Source of the DNA: Breviolum minutum Mf 1.05b.01
Lineage: Eukaryota > Sar > Dinophyceae > Suessiales > Symbiodiniaceae
Direction: 5' to 3'
Assembly (NCBI GenBank): GCA_000507305.1
Contig: DF241168.1
Coordinates: 23,156 to 87,155, forward strand
DNA: 64,000 nucleotides
Made by a program: the position numbers and the translations under genes. The notes below the pieces were generated by a model that was not told the origin of the DNA, searched no databases, and saw only the letters and a program-made list of their open reading frames with translations. Below, piece by piece: positions 1 through 12,185 of this stretch; positions within the stretch are counted from its first letter, which is position 1; each line of letters opens with the position of its first letter.

Positions 1-477
1 GATTTACAACCAAATTAAAAAGGGGATCCATTGATCCTAAGTACCAGCTTGACATCCCAGTACCCTGTAAGATCTGTAAGTCAAAGACCATTGGAATGAT
101 AGTCCACTGGAATGGTTGATCAAAAATCCCTACAAAATCTACGAAAATCATGGTCGAACTTCCAAAAGACTATTAAATTAATGGTCGACTTGGACTCGCA
201 GGGAGTATAGATGATACCGTTGATGGCTGAAATCCCGCACCAGCTAGGATGTAAGAAACCATATAAAGAATCCCCGATTGTCACATGTCCAACCTTTGAA
301 GGGGTCACGTGAACTCACCATCCCAAAAAGGTCACAAAGAAAATTGCCACTTGGATGTTTTGTTGGAAGTTAGGATGAATCAAAGCTTAGGATCAGTATA
401 GGTTATATCCACAAATATACCAACCATTTTTTTAAGTAGGTGAAATAACTACGATCCCAGCACTTCCATCCGCAGGG

Positions 478-624
478 ATGACATCAAGTTCCCCGGAAAT
501 CCAAGGCTCAAATGGGACCGGCAAGAAGGAACCTCGGCGGACCAGGGCGATGCGGCGCAATCGCTGGGAACATTTTGAGTTGTTGAAGCCCAAACGAGGC
601 TCCAAGGGTTCCACCATTCAGAAG
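478..624 (+). CDS. Plus-strand coding-like segment
   Basis: 49 codons from ATG to a GTGAAT donor-like site, preceded by ATCCGCAG. Very basic (KKEPRRTRAMRRNRWEHFEL). The first 20 bases resemble a K-element end, and the minus strand is also open, so this is weakly supported. Confidence 0.3.
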
Positions 625-647
625 GTGAATAAGAAAAGTGAATAAGA

Positions 648-764
648 TATATGGATGTTTCCGAAAATAGTGGGTTTTCCCCCCAAATCATCCATTTTAA
701 TAGGGTTTCCCATTATTTTCACCATCCATTTTGGGGTACCCCTATTCTCGGAAACATCCATATA
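648..764 (+). mobile_element. Family B hairpin, TA-flanked
   Basis: TATGGATGTTTCCGAAAATA ... TTCTCGGAAACATCCATA. The flanking TA suggests a Tc1/mariner-type MITE. Confidence 0.7.
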
Positions 765-954
765 CCTACTGTGAACCTGGGTTTAGGCAGACCCCCAACG
801 TAGATATTGATGAAAATTGATGAACATTGCCATTTCTGAAAGAGGTTCAAGACCATTTTATTTACAAAGGCCCATCTTTTGGTGTTCATTCGTCAAATGT
901 TCGACATGTAAATTCCGTACAACAAATTGACCGTTGTTCGCAGGTTGCATCAAT

Positions 955-1050
955 ACCCCATACCATCCATGTATGGTAAATTTTTACCTACATTTGGTTG
1001 AGTTTTACGGTTTTCATGTAGGTAAATATACCAGTCCAATGCCATGGGTC
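955..1050. mobile_element. Family C palindrome
   Basis: CCATGTATGGTAAATTTTTA / ATGTAGGTAAATATACCAG arms. Confidence 0.6.
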
Positions 1051-1189
1051 CCATCTACCAGAGTCAATTTGAGAAAAGTTGAGGTTCTACAGCACCGAAA
1101 AAAACTGGTCAAGGTGGGTGACAAAACTTGAAGTTATTCCAATGGGTTGGCTCAACCACCAACCAGGGATTGTCTATCTGCTTGAAGTA

Positions 1190-1345
1190 TTTGCACTCTT
1201 CTCAAAAGGATCCAAGCAAAGCTCCTCTTCTCCATCAGATTCCGGAGAATCCGTTCCGTCCTGGGACGTCCATAAAGAAGAACACGAGGAGAATTCTCAT
1301 GAAATTTTGGAAACCTTGCTGGCACCACATATGGCTGGCGTGGAA
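1190..1345. other. Coding-like segment, strand unresolved
   Basis: The plus strand reads SDSGESVPSWDVHKEEHEEN and then HEILETLLAPHMAG; the minus strand is open too. No convincing pair of splice sites was found. Confidence 0.22.
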
Positions 1346-1391
1346 CTGGAGGCTCCATGTCCATGTCCATGGCAAACGGCCTGTTGCTTGA

Positions 1392-1488
1392 ATCTATCTA
1401 TCTGTTTATCATTTATCAATCTATCGATCTATCCCTCCATCCATCTATGATCTATATCTATCATATCTATCTACCTATCTATCTGTCA
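1392..1488 (+). repeat. ATCT/CTAT microsatellite
   Basis: Imperfect tetranucleotide run of CTAT/ATCT units. Confidence 0.85.
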
Positions 1489-1636
1489 GAATCTATCATA
1501 TAATACATACCGTCTTGCATTGCATGCAAGTATGCAGCTTACGTATATATCAATGATATACATCATAAAGTATACATTATATACTTCAGCAGGACGAAAG
1601 TTTAAGTTTTGGGGAGTTGCGTTTTATCAGGGGATT

Positions 1637-1762
1637 TGACACTTGACATCGCCGTTCTATTGGCGGCCCCATTTCCACTGACACTTGACATCACCGTTCT
1701 ATTGGCGGCCCCATTTCCACTGACACTTGACATCACCGTTCTATTGGCGGCCCCATTCCCAC
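1637..1762 (+). repeat. 42-bp minisatellite, three units
   Basis: Units start TGACACTTGACATC at 1637, 1679 and 1721. Near identical and a multiple of three, so it stays open in frames on both strands. Confidence 0.9.
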
Positions 1763-2410
1763 CAATACTAAGGGGGAAGGGTTGGACCACTACTTAAAAT
1801 TGTGTAAACCCTGCCCTATTAAAAATTCATAACTTTTGTCCTGGTGGTGTATGATTATCATTATAACGTAAATAAGTTATATAAGATTACTGTTTGACTG
1901 TTTGATGTTCATTTTCCAAGAACGGGGTTGATGCGGATGGCTTCAAGATTCAGGGATTCAAGTTCATGTTGATCCAAGGGTGTTTTTTCTAAGAATCAGC
2001 GACTGGACCCTCCGAAAAAGAGGGGGACAAACAGTTCTTTTGGGATCTCCAGTTCCCACCAGCCTTGAGAATTTCATGATTCCTTAGGGCAAATCAAAAA
2101 TGCCTATCATCTAAATCCAAATCTAAATCAAAATTCAACTCATATTAGTATGGAAATAGATCCTAAGATATCCTAAGAATTGGCAAGAGAAGTCCTTCAG
2201 ATATGTACATCTCTCCACCACCCTCTGCAATACTTAAAGAACGGTACATTCGGATATATTGCGGTTAAATGCAGTAGTCGTTCGTTGATTCTTCATTGAT
2301 ATGCCATATATATCTCCCCCTATCCTCTGCGTTATACATTGTATTCAAAGCCTACCTCACTTGGTACCTCAAAGAGTACCTTTGGAATTCTCCCTTACAA
2401 AAAACACCAC

Positions 2411-2540
2411 TGGGATGTCCATGGAAGTGATGGTAACGATCGTTAGTATATAAGTTGGCTTATTTCACCTACTTGCTGGACTTACAACCTATACTTCTAT
2501 AGGGACTATAATCCATCCCCTGAGAAACATAGACATCCCA
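2411..2540. mobile_element. Family K element
   Basis: TGGGATGTCCATGGAAGTGA left; ACATAGACATCCCA right; inner TTATTTCACCTACTTG. Confidence 0.5.
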
Positions 2541-2664
2541 ACAAATATCACAAGGGAACTATCCTCTGCGACCCAAGAAACTATCGGTGCCAAAACTTCC
2601 GTCCGCGGAGTAGCAGAAACGATAGATTCCTGGAACCGATTTCGGCACCTAATTACCCTCGTTG

Positions 2665-2764
2665 AAACTAACAGCTCTCCCCTGAAATTTGTTGGTTGGG
2701 AGATTACTTTCCTATTTGGGAAGGTCCATATTCAGGGGCTTTGATAGTTTCAGGGAGGGTATAT
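2665..2764. mobile_element. Family F hairpin
   Basis: AACTAACAGCTCTCCCCTGA left; GATAGTTTCAGGGAGGGTAT right. Confidence 0.55.
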
Positions 2765-2810
2765 ATCTTGAGAATCTAAGGGGCCTACCCCTCAAAATGG
2801 CACCAGTTCC

Positions 2811-2918
2811 TTCCAAAGAAATAGCCGGCCTTATGAAGGGGATTATTTACCACCAAATGATCCCTGGAATTATTCCCTTAGTAAGGGACCGGCCGGCTAT
2901 TTCTTTGGGCAGGATGGC
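2811..2918. mobile_element. Long hairpin
   Basis: CCAAAGAAATAGCCGGCCTT / CCGGCCGGCTATTTCTTTGG. Confidence 0.7.
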
Positions 2919-3045
2919 TGCCTGGGTGTGGGGACGGCTACCCTTAGGATTCCGGCAGATCAGTGGACTCTTCATCCTTGGAATTGGAATTTTTGATCCC
3001 CAAAATCTCGAAGGGAAAGGCGTTGGAACTTAGAATAGGAAACTA

Positions 3046-3130
3046 CTTGGTGGTTTCAACCCATTTAGTCAAATTGGAAACCTTCCCCAAGTAGGGGTGA
3101 AAAAAAAACATATTTCAAACCACCACCTAG
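3046..3130 (-). mobile_element. Family A hairpin (intron-like)
   Basis: Inverted ends GGTGGTTTCAA / TTTGAAACCACC. The flanks share an imperfect 9-bp duplication (AGGAAACYA). Confidence 0.7.
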
Positions 3131-3380
3131 GAAACCACCACTAACTACTTAGATTTGTATAAGATGCTTGGAAAAGGTTCCAAACATAGTCTCCCAAAAT
3201 GGTGGTGGTGGTGAAAGATGGTGATGAATCCCCATGGTAACGTTAAACAAATCCAAGGGCCAACAGGAATTACCAGCCATGGACTGAATAGAAATGATGG
3301 AAGTTCAACACCAGTGATGAGAACCAGTTGAAACGCCATCAGTTTTTGTAATAATGCGATGGAACAAATCAACGAGGTTC

Positions 3381-3496
3381 TAGGTGGTGATTTCAACCCA
3401 TTTGAAAAGTATTCGTCAAAATAAGGGTCATTTACCAAATTGGAACATTTCCCCAGGTAAGGGTGAAAAATAAATATAACTGAAACCACCACCCAG
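3381..3496 (-). mobile_element. Family A hairpin
   Basis: Carries the conserved core TCAACCCATTTGAAAA and CCCCAGGTAAGGGTGAAAA, ending GAAACCACCACCCAG. Confidence 0.7.
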
Positions 3497-4308
3497 TTTC
3501 TTTCTTGTTCCAAAAGCATACTTTGAGGCACAAAGAGATCATTTTAAATTGATATCGCTGTATGAATGATCTAAGTTGTAAATGAAGACCCCGTCCCACT
3601 AGTGGAATGTAAACGATTTTGTTTTCGGGGTGGCCCTTCAAGAAAAAGTGAACAGATTAGACCCTTAGATATTACTTTGATTGTTTGACCGGCATCTTAA
3701 GACAAGGCTGCAACCAACATGAATATGTATACGGAAAACATACCACCCCGCCCCCAAAACAGCACCTAAATCTGGTGAGTTTTGTTCATCTTAGGAGAAT
3801 GCGCTTGGCAATGGAGGGCTATGGAACTCGATTTGGAGATGTGTTGCTCTAAACGTCACCCATGTTTTCATCAAAAGAAGGAGTCTCTTCATATTCTTAA
3901 CAGTTTTTGGATCTTTCCCTGGAATAACGGTTCCAGACATTCTTGTTTGCACCTGTTCATTTTTGTAGAAATTTCTATCCTGAATAAAAAAGGGGAAATA
4001 CAACTGTAGAGCAAGCAAGTAGTCTTTGAAGGTATCCTAATAAAAGTGAAGGTTGAACCTGTGTTGTCATTTTGCTATTGGGATGGTACCACAACTATAC
4101 ACATCATTATTTCCCCCCCAAATCTGCGGAAACAAAAGTCCAAAACTCTTTGAAAGCACCAACTAGATGATATATAATATATACACTTGCTCTAATGACC
4201 TAACGTCTGAAGCTGGGAAATCTCTCAACTTTCAATAGGAAACATATCTTCACATGTCTCTTTGAGAAGCTGTTCACTCTATCAAGTTCATCTCGTCATG
4301 TGGTACCT

Positions 4309-4427
4309 ACTACCCCCCCTGAACCTGACAGTTTGCCCCTGAAAATAGGCCTGAAAACATCCAAACAAAATTCATCTTCCAACCCTAGATTTTTTAGGGG
4401 CAAGCCGCTAGTTTCAGGGAGTGTATT
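4309..4427. mobile_element. Family F hairpin
   Basis: ACCCCCCTGAACCTGACAGT left; GCTAGTTTCAGGGAGTGTA right. Confidence 0.6.
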
Positions 4428-4462
4428 CATATGGATTATGCGTATAAATATATAGGGGCATA

Positions 4463-4566
4463 TACCCTCTGGTAAACTAACATAGCCATGGAAATTTCCC
4501 ATTTCTACCTGTAAATACCATCAAACTGGTGGATTTTCCATGGCTATGTTAGTTTACCAGAGGGTA
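4463..4566. mobile_element. Family F hairpin, near-perfect
   Basis: TACCCTCTGGTAAACTAACA / TGTTAGTTTACCAGAGGGTA, 20-nt perfect ends. Confidence 0.75.
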
Positions 4567-5559
4567 GCCAGGGTAGTGTTCCGCCCCCGTTGCCCCCTTC
4601 ATTTCAACACCTCCCCACAAACCCTGGCCTGCCATCATGAAGCTGAAGGGAGCTGAAATCAGCTCACCCGAATTCACCGTGAGATTCAAGGCCTGGTCAC
4701 GGGGTCCCCGTCGTCAACCGACCAACCGGCAGCTGGGAGGTTTTTGTAGTTTTTTTTCCGGAGTTTTCCATGCTCCGCCTTTGGGAAGAACAAAAAATGG
4801 CGGTGCAAATCTGAATTGATTCAGAGACATGTTCAACAATTTGAAGGTGGGATTTCCTCGAAAATCCAGGATATTTGTTTGGGGTTCATGACTATCCCTG
4901 ATTATATGAAGGGAGTTTAGACCCTAGCACATATGAGCCACGAATAAAACCTTCTTACTTTCCATTGAATCCTGGTTGTTGAATGACGGGATCCTTCGTA
5001 ATGCTTTATTACAATCCCCCCATAGCTGGGTAGTATAATTTCCTACCTTTGGACCCCAAGACCATCAAAAATGAAGGTTGTATACCGTATACCCTAAAAA
5101 TATGGGTTATACCTTATATATAAGTTATAACCCCTAAAAATGAAGGTTGTGGGTTCCCATGGTATATACCCTAAACAACCTTCCGGGGCCCTTGTTTCAT
5201 TGCTCATATGAGGCTCCCATTTCATGACCTCCAGGCCGTGGGCGACCCGACCCGGCCTGGTCCTGAAATCCATCGCCACCGGGACGAAGAAAGCCTTGGT
5301 TGGTCCGTCCACTCACCCAAATTATAGCAAAATCCCATTCGGATGTATGGGGCAATGGTATATTTATACCTACATGAAAAAAATCCATAGGACCATAGAA
5401 GTTAACTAAATCTAGGTATATAAACCAGTCGCATGGATCCTATGGTTAACAAGTATGGTAGAACAAAAAAAAATATAAACAAAAGCGACACATTCCTACC
5501 TATAGGGGATGGTACATTTACCTACTTTTGTGGAAGTTGTGTCACTTCTAGGAAAGCAG

Positions 5560-6162
5560 GTACCAGCGCATCAATCAGTCCGCAACAGACTGCAAGTTGA
5601 TGGTTGGACCAACAACAGCAGGACTCCAGTAGATGTCGGGTTCTGGACCATCAACTGTCAACTGCTGGAAGGTAAGGAGGACTGGTCGGTCTGGCCGCCC
5701 GCCGGTCTGTTTCCTTCCACGATCAAATGCAGTCTAGGCTGTCCACCTGGTTCAGGGGCTGGTGTAGGTCGTACCGTGTAGATGCGGATGACATCCTCAG
5801 GATGCAATAGACGTATCGTCTGTTGAGCATGTTGAGCTCTCATGCTATGATCTCGCGACACCTTGGGTACAGGTCTGTTCTGTGGAGCAACCGTGTACGT
5901 AAATGAAGCATCAAGTGATCAGAATTGTCCCTCCTTACAGCATTGTTGGTAGCCGCAATGCTGTAAGGATAGGTTCTTCATCCCAGCGAGGGGCTGGTAT
6001 AGTTCTGCCTGATAGGTGTTCTCCATTGCGGAAGGTCCTGTCATATGGGATGTAATCATCGAAGCCGACCACAAGATCATGATTGGGCTTGAAAGGTAGG
6101 AGGACTGGCCGAATAGAACTGCCCACCAGGAGGACCTCATCGGAGTACACACTGTCAATCAT
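5560..6162 (-). pseudogene. Degraded coding relic
   Basis: GC-rich and free of hairpins. Minus-strand pieces in shifting frames include SVYSDEVLLVGSSIRPVLLP (about 6150), HPEDVIRIYTVRPTPAPEPG (about 5800) and QQLTVDGPEPDIYWSPAVVG (about 5660), separated by stops. The order is consistent with one broken protein. The style resembles uncharacterised repetitive dinoflagellate proteins often found near retroelements; that is recollection, not evidence. Confidence 0.4.
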
Positions 6163-6207
6163 GGACTCTTCAAAGGAAAGATTGTTTGCTTTTTGTGCAG
6201 AACATAT

Positions 6208-6318
6208 CTGTTGATGGAAAAAATCCGGCTAACCAGTTGATATGGTAAATATCCCATTATTTACAGGGTTTCATACATCCCAGGTGGTTGTTTCGGATTT
6301 CTGAACCATCAACAGTAT
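6208..6318 (+). mobile_element. Family D hairpin
   Basis: CTGTTGATGGAAAAAATCCG to TTTCTGAACCATCAACAG. Confidence 0.66.
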
Positions 6319-6484
6319 CAAGTCAAGGGACCCAATCATTTTTTGAGTGTACACCTGGAACCTGATGGCCATCCATTTAAAATGGTCGTTTCCATATGTT
6401 GGATGTTTCCAAATCTTCCTTTGTGAGATGGTTGTTTAACCAAACATCCACATAAAAGTGGTTGCTTAGTGTTCCAGGCACATA

Positions 6485-6626
6485 CGCAATGTGGGCGCCT
6501 ATCAGTTATACGTGGAGTTATAACCCCTACTGTTTATAAATGGCCTTATAAATGGGCAACTGGAATTATAACTCCTATAAGTGGAGTTATAATCCTACTG
6601 ATGAATGGTAGGGGACCACACTGTAC
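6485..6626 (+). mobile_element. Family G hairpin
   Basis: GTGGGCGCCTATCAGTTATA left; ATGGTAGGGGACCACA right. Confidence 0.6.
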
Positions 6627-6839
6627 TATATCATCCGGCTTAAAAAACACGGGAAAACAGTGGAAAACACTGGCTTTTCCCAAGCTTATGTATGTTTATG
6701 TATACATAATTATATACGCAAATATTTACCATAAAATATAGTTAGTTGTACGTACAAATACTATATGTAGTGATACATATATATATATATATATCACAAT
6801 GTAAAATATGTTAGATTCACCTAAGCTTGATACATCCGG

Positions 6840-6960
6840 GAATTCTAGGGACGATCGCCAGCACCTATTTGTGACCAAGAATCTGCTGCTGGAGCAACCT
6901 CCCAAGGATGGTTGTGTGTTCACCTGTGACTCGGAGGCTGTCAAGACTTTAAGATCAGAT
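6840..6960 (+). other. Coding-like segment
   Basis: The plus strand reads HLFVTKNLLLEQPPKDGCVF and then TCDSEAVK after a GATCGCCAG acceptor-like site. GC-richer than the flanks; the product is not recognised. Confidence 0.22.
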
Positions 6961-7311
6961 CGTCATCTTCCAGTCATCATATCTGACCAAAAGTTTCAGG
7001 TACCTAAGATAAGATGGAGGTACTCACCTACAAACCCACCCCCTAAAATAGCCGAAAATAAGGTTCAGGAAACCCTCCATTTGAGGTACCTGAAATTCTT
7101 GGTGAATGTAGGCAAACTTAGGTCCCCTGCTAAAGGTTAAAGTCTTTTGTGAGTTACATTCAAAACCCAACCAAATGTAAAGGGCCAAAGGGTATAAGGG
7201 ACTACCAAAGATCTGCCAAGATATTAACCAGCATGGCACAATATCATGACAAAGATGTTATATACAAAAACTATGAGTGAAATTGATCCAAATGATGCAA
7301 ACAATGGATAC

Positions 7312-7409
7312 CCTCCCTGAAACTAACATAGCCCCAAAAAATGGATGGTTGGAATACTACTTTCCCCGTTGGGAAGGCCTTTTTTTAGGGTCAAGCTGTG
7401 AGTTTCAGG
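7312..7409. mobile_element. Family F hairpin
   Basis: ACCCTCCCTGAAACTAACAT / GTGAGTTTCAGGGAGGGTA. Confidence 0.7.
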
Positions 7410-7605
7410 GAGGGTATGCATTAAAGGATGACCCCTTAACACATTCTTAACACAGCCTTCCTTATTTCCAGTTAGGGGTAGTCATTGAGAAGGTACCCTT
7501 AGATTCTCATGAAGTCATCTTCCGGTTTGGGTGAAAGTCCATGGGGCGAATTTACACAACAGTGATATATATAGTTTGGATTTGTCAGCAAAAACAAAGA
7601 TGCAT

Positions 7606-7738
7606 GCAAAAATCGGCCCCTACTAGTTACAAATGGAGTTATAACCCCTATAACTGGCCATACACTTAGGGTTATAGCCCCAACACGTGGAGTTATGGGC
7701 TCCATTTATAACTGCATTTTTGGGCCCACGTTGTGGGA
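7606..7738 (+). mobile_element. Family G hairpin
   Basis: GGCCCCTACTAGTTACAAAT left; TTTTGGGCCCACGTTGT right. Confidence 0.6.
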
Positions 7739-8165
7739 TGTCTACCGCCTGCTACAGGTCCAGCCCTCCGGAGGGAAGAAGTTCCGCAAAACATCTTCCC
7801 CCAAATGGTGTTTTTTTTTTATGGTGATGAATCCCATGGTACAAGAAGGGAAATCAAATCAAAGTTATTAACCACCATTGTGGTCGTGGGCACCCTTAGG
7901 TTTCCGTCCCAAAGTATTGTGTATTTGAATGCATTTACCCTCTAAACTACCCAAAATGTTGGATAATAAACCATACATTCAGCATTTGGACATGATATTC
8001 CCCCCTTACCCCGCCAGGTGCGACCTGTACGATTCGAAGTCTTGGTGTCAACGACTGGGAGAAGTTTTGACCAACACCACTGAGGCGTAAGATGTTGTAG
8101 CCAAGTCCAGCAATAACGGAAAGATCCTGCGAGGTTTACGTTTTGGGCCCAAATCCCCGGGGCCG

Positions 8166-8258
8166 TTACACATCCCTAAACATCCAAACACCTCCTGAAA
8201 AGGTATTTGGACCCCAAAAACGTACCCAAAACACCGTCTCAACAGGTATTTGGATGTC
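8166..8258. mobile_element. Family I element
   Basis: CATCCAAACACCTCCTGAAA / AACAGGTATTTGGATGTCTA. Confidence 0.58.
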
Positions 8259-9435
8259 TAGGGCATGGACTCATATATAGCTGTTCTAATCCCTATGAAT
8301 GGCCTGAAAAAATATGGGGAACTGGAGTTAGTTCACCCATGAAAAAGGGCCTGAAATAAATAGGCAATTGCTACATTTGTGGAGTTATTTCACACTATAC
8401 TTACAACTGGTACATCTTCTGCGGGGTGTTTTTTTGTTGACGGTATCCCTTTTCACCAAGGTGAGGTGTCCGACCCGCTTCTCTTTGGAGGTGAGTTATA
8501 GTGATATGCCCAAAGCCGTTGGGTCATTTGGGTCGGATTCCAACTCGACTTTACTCAAGTAGTCTGTAATATCTTCCAAAGAAACATTCAGAACCAAAAT
8601 GGTTGAACTATTTTTTTACCGGTGCTTTGGTGCCTCCTGCCAAAAAATTAGTCCGTAAGGGGCTATTGAATTTCTTATTATAGGTGCTTTATAACCACTC
8701 CGTTTCAAACCGCCTGTGAATCGCCTTAATACAAATATAGGTAGCTGGAGTTTGTTCAGTTACCTAGTTATAGCTGGTATGGGCCCACATTGAAAGCTAT
8801 GTTTTCTTTGCCATTTCGGATAGTGGTCTACCAGGTGATTCTTCAGAAAATGGGACTTTCCTATGATCCTATGATCCTTGGAAGTCACCGTTTCAACCCA
8901 AGCGAAATCATCACCAGCAGAATATGCCAGGCAGAGTCACATCTAACTTTTTTCAAGCCAATCGACACATTTTGACAATCCTTTTTTGGGGTTTTGTTGG
9001 TGTCAGGGTTGTTTGTGATCTCCAGAAAAATCTTCCCTCATGATTTGTCACCAAACTAGTTGATGAGCGAGCGAGTTGGGATGAGAGCAGCGGCCAACAA
9101 CTATCATGTTTAACTATACGACTTAATTGATCCAATACAAATCAAACATTCATCTGGCCAAATTATGACATTTCACCACTCGCGCTTCCCCAACTGACAG
9201 CCACCCTCCGGTGACGACCGCCAAAGTCCAGGTCTTGCTCTAAAACCAGCTAAGGGTACTCCCTTACCAGATATATTAAATTCAGTCTGTACACCGGCTT
9301 ATGTTAGACACATAACGTTCCTCTATGAAGTTTGCTGTAATTTTTGGAGTTTCTTTCTTCTCTTGAGATGAGATTGGTATTTTGTGTATTGCATCACACT
9401 GTTTGCTGGATTCTCCCCAACAATCAATGAAATGT

Positions 9436-10790
9436 TTATGAATGCATGTTGCAAAGGTAGGATCGGCACATGGTTAAGTGCGGAAGAAACCTTAATTGCT
9501 TTTCCGAGATCACGTAGATTATCCTGGGTTGTTTTTGAAGTTTCATCTGGGGTCTAAAGCACAACCCAGTTTGCTGGCTAAATCCAAGCAAGTGGGCTGA
9601 AGTGCAATCCCTTTTGGCTGGGACAGGAAAGATCTGAAAGTCCAAAACTTTGCCCAAGTACTTGATAGAATTACTGACAGTACTAAAATTAGACATGTCG
9701 GCTCTGAAACTGGATCTGATTATGGACACAGTCTCATCTTGTTGTTCGGTAGCATATTTTGGTTTGGAAGGCTTTCCAAGATTTAGGGTATCATAGCACC
9801 TGTGGCTACTTGAAGTTGACATACAACTCAAGGTAGCTAACATCTGGATGTGTATTGTCAGGCTGGGATTCCCATGTGAGAGAACGAAGCCACTCGCGGA
9901 GTTGTTTAGTGTATGATATCCCCAAAACATCTTATCTTCCAAATCACACTAAGATCGGGAATGTTCTGTTGCGCAGGACTCTGCACAGACAAATTCGCAA
10001 TACGATCGAACTTATCCTGAAGGGATATTGTGTGAATTGCCTTTTCTTTGGAAACAAAGATTTTTTGTTCATTATTGACTAGAGATTACAATCAACAATC
10101 ATGTCATAAAGCTGCTTGTGATTTTTTTCTTCGGAGGTTCGTTGCTCATACACAGCTTTATGTCGATTTTTAGTTTGAATCCCATTCGACAAGAATTTGC
10201 TGCTGTATCCGCAAGGATATTTCCCAAAGCAAATTATTTTTCCAGTGGATCTGGTATTACCACAAATCTTGGTGTGATTTAATTTTGTGGACATTAATGG
10301 TTTGTTCTGGTCGCAGAATGTCGCGTGACGAACCTTAGTTTGAGTAGCCTCCAATGGCACTAAGAGGCTTAGTTGGAAGTAGCTGCATAGCCTCTAAACA
10401 TGCCGCTTCAAATTGCTCATGATAACCATTCGAAACAGCATGATATCCTGGCAACCTATGACGTTGCAAATAATCAACATCTTCTGGTTTGCTACGATAT
10501 TCAGAGTAGATTGCACCCACGACCAATTTCTCGAGTTTCGACGTCGCCACTCCATTTACATGGGTGTAACCCATGCACTTGAACAGATTCGGAGCGCCCC
10601 AAGACGTATCTTCAAGAGGAGTGGTTTGATTGTAAGTCCAAGCCGCGTCATAGATGCAGCTTTCATATTCTGGGCAATCGTCGATCTCATCCAAGCCGAT
10701 TGTCAAGTTGTCAGCATTATGCCTCAACTTAATAAGTGGGAATCCATAGAGATGTTTTGTTGGCATAGTTGTGGCTGGCCCTCATCGCAA
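9436..10790 (-). pseudogene. Degraded coding relic in three minus-strand frames
   Basis: Three successive long minus frames occur in a stretch free of hairpin elements: 10766-10335 (143 codons, with DEIDDCPEYESCIYDAAWTY and KPEDVDYLQRHRLPGYHAVS), 10360-10079 (Cys/Lys-rich) and 9942-9436 (168 codons). The first two overlap by 26 bases in different frames, as after a frameshift. I do not recognise the protein. It could be a decayed gene or separate exons. Confidence 0.4.
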
Positions 10791-10984
10791 TTGAAAAGCT
10801 AATCCTATTCTGCAAGGCAAAAACCAAACTAAGCCAGAAAGACCACCGCAACAAAATCCCGCAAAAAGAGGGGTCCCATCCCATTTCCCTTCCAAAAAAG
10901 CTACCTTTTTTTTGGCCTAAAACTCGTGTAAACTCGGTCGCGATTCAAACAATTTGACCAGATTCATGGATCGGTAAATGCCCA

Positions 10985-11090
10985 TGCCATCGATGGGACT
11001 GGTATATTTGCCTACATTTACCATATTCTGCCATTAAAAACAAGCATTCATGTAGGTAAATATACGTACCTTTTCGTCCCATGGATGGTC
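10985..11090. mobile_element. Family C palindrome
   Basis: ATCGATGGGACTGGTATATT left arm; ATGTAGGTAAATATACG right arm ending TCCCATGGAT. Confidence 0.6.
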
Positions 11091-11188
11091 TGGGATATAT
11101 CAGTCCCATGGGAATCCGTAATGGGCTAATTAGTGATCCGGTTCAGGGAATCCAATCCAGTGATGCAACGACCTGGACAATTCATCCA

Positions 11189-11357
11189 CGAAAAAACTTA
11201 TCCTACTTTCCATTGAATCCTGGTTGTTTAATAGGTATCCTTATTCTGGTTTATTATAATGACCATTTAATTGTGTAGTATAATCCCCTGCCTATATCCC
11301 CTAAACAGCTTGGTTGAAACGGTTTACTAAGATGTGGTTGGAAACCTGGCAAGCAGG
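11189..11357 (+). repeat. Duplicated block 1, paired with 28425-28591
   Basis: Both copies run from CACGAAAAAACTT through GGTATCCTTATTCTGGTTTA to AACCTGGCAAG with scattered small indels. Confidence 0.75.
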
Positions 11358-11580
11358 TTCATAGGGATCCTTGTACATAATGGTTTATGAAATAATCCAG
11401 TACAATTCCGTGTGTAACCCAACCAACCAGGGTATTTTTTTGATTGCTCAATTGAAATTTTTGAACCCCCAAGTCAGTGAGGTTTGGTTCAGATGATTTT
11501 CCTTTTGAATCGGGCGAATTTGTATGTGAACCACTCGTTCAATAATTTCCAGGGTGTAACATTAATGGCAAATGAAGGTT

Positions 11581-11675
11581 TACCCTCCAGGCAACTAACA
11601 TATCCCACCTTGAGAAAAGGAAAATCATCTTCAAACGTGATTTTTTAATGGGATATGTTAGTTCCCAGGAGGGTA
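11581..11675. mobile_element. Family F hairpin
   Basis: ACCCTCCAGGCAACTAACAT / ATGTTAGTTCCCAGGAGGGT. Confidence 0.7.
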
Positions 11676-11866
11676 GTTCGGAAATTCCCAAGCCTTTAAA
11701 AATGTTTCACCATCCTGGTGGGTGATGATTTGCATAATGGGTGGAGAGTTAACCGCTCGAAATGGTCGAACAAACATGGTGTTTGCCTGGAGTTATACTT
11801 AATTACCCCCCAAAAAAGGTGGAGTTATAAGAAAATTTCGGGCCCCTACTTTATAACCCAGAACAT

Positions 11867-11968
11867 CTCCATGGGACGAACGATATATTTACCTACATGA
11901 AAACCCACACAAATCAACGATTCATGGTGGGTAAATATACCAGTCCCATGGATCCGTAATGGGTACCT
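11867..11968. mobile_element. Family C palindrome within G-type sequence
   Basis: TCCATGGGACGAACGATATA left; GTAAATATACCAGTCCCATG right. Downstream of the 11986-12185 candidate exon. Confidence 0.6.
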
Positions 11969-11985
11969 GGTGACTTTGGGCCCAC

Positions 11986-12185
11986 CTTGTGCCGTCATTT
12001 TTTGATGGATTTCCCTTGCCTGAGAAGCCCCGGTCACGGTGACGTTGTCCAAGGAGATGAGGAAATTCTCCGCGCTCGGTAGGGTCACGGTGATGTCCTT
12101 CCCAACCATGGTGTCATGGTGACATGGTGGCATGGTGGCTGCGGTGGATGCACTTGGGAGAAATGTTGGGAGAAAATGTTGACTG
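11986..12185 (-). CDS. Candidate 200-nt exon bounded by two mobile elements
   Basis: On the minus strand, 66 uninterrupted codons fill exactly the space between a family A acceptor (CTACCAAG) and a family G donor (CACAAG|GTGGGC). The core DITVTLPSAENFLISLDNVT has alternating beta-strand character. The plus strand is partly open too. Confidence 0.48.

Noticed and set aside
1602..1797. Repeat-containing frames over the 42-bp minisatellite
   Set aside because: The period is a multiple of three, so the frame is open by construction on both strands.
6399..6452. Short GGATGTTTCC / AAACATCC hairpin as a family B copy
   Set aside because: Lacks the family B interior; may be an unrelated small hairpin.
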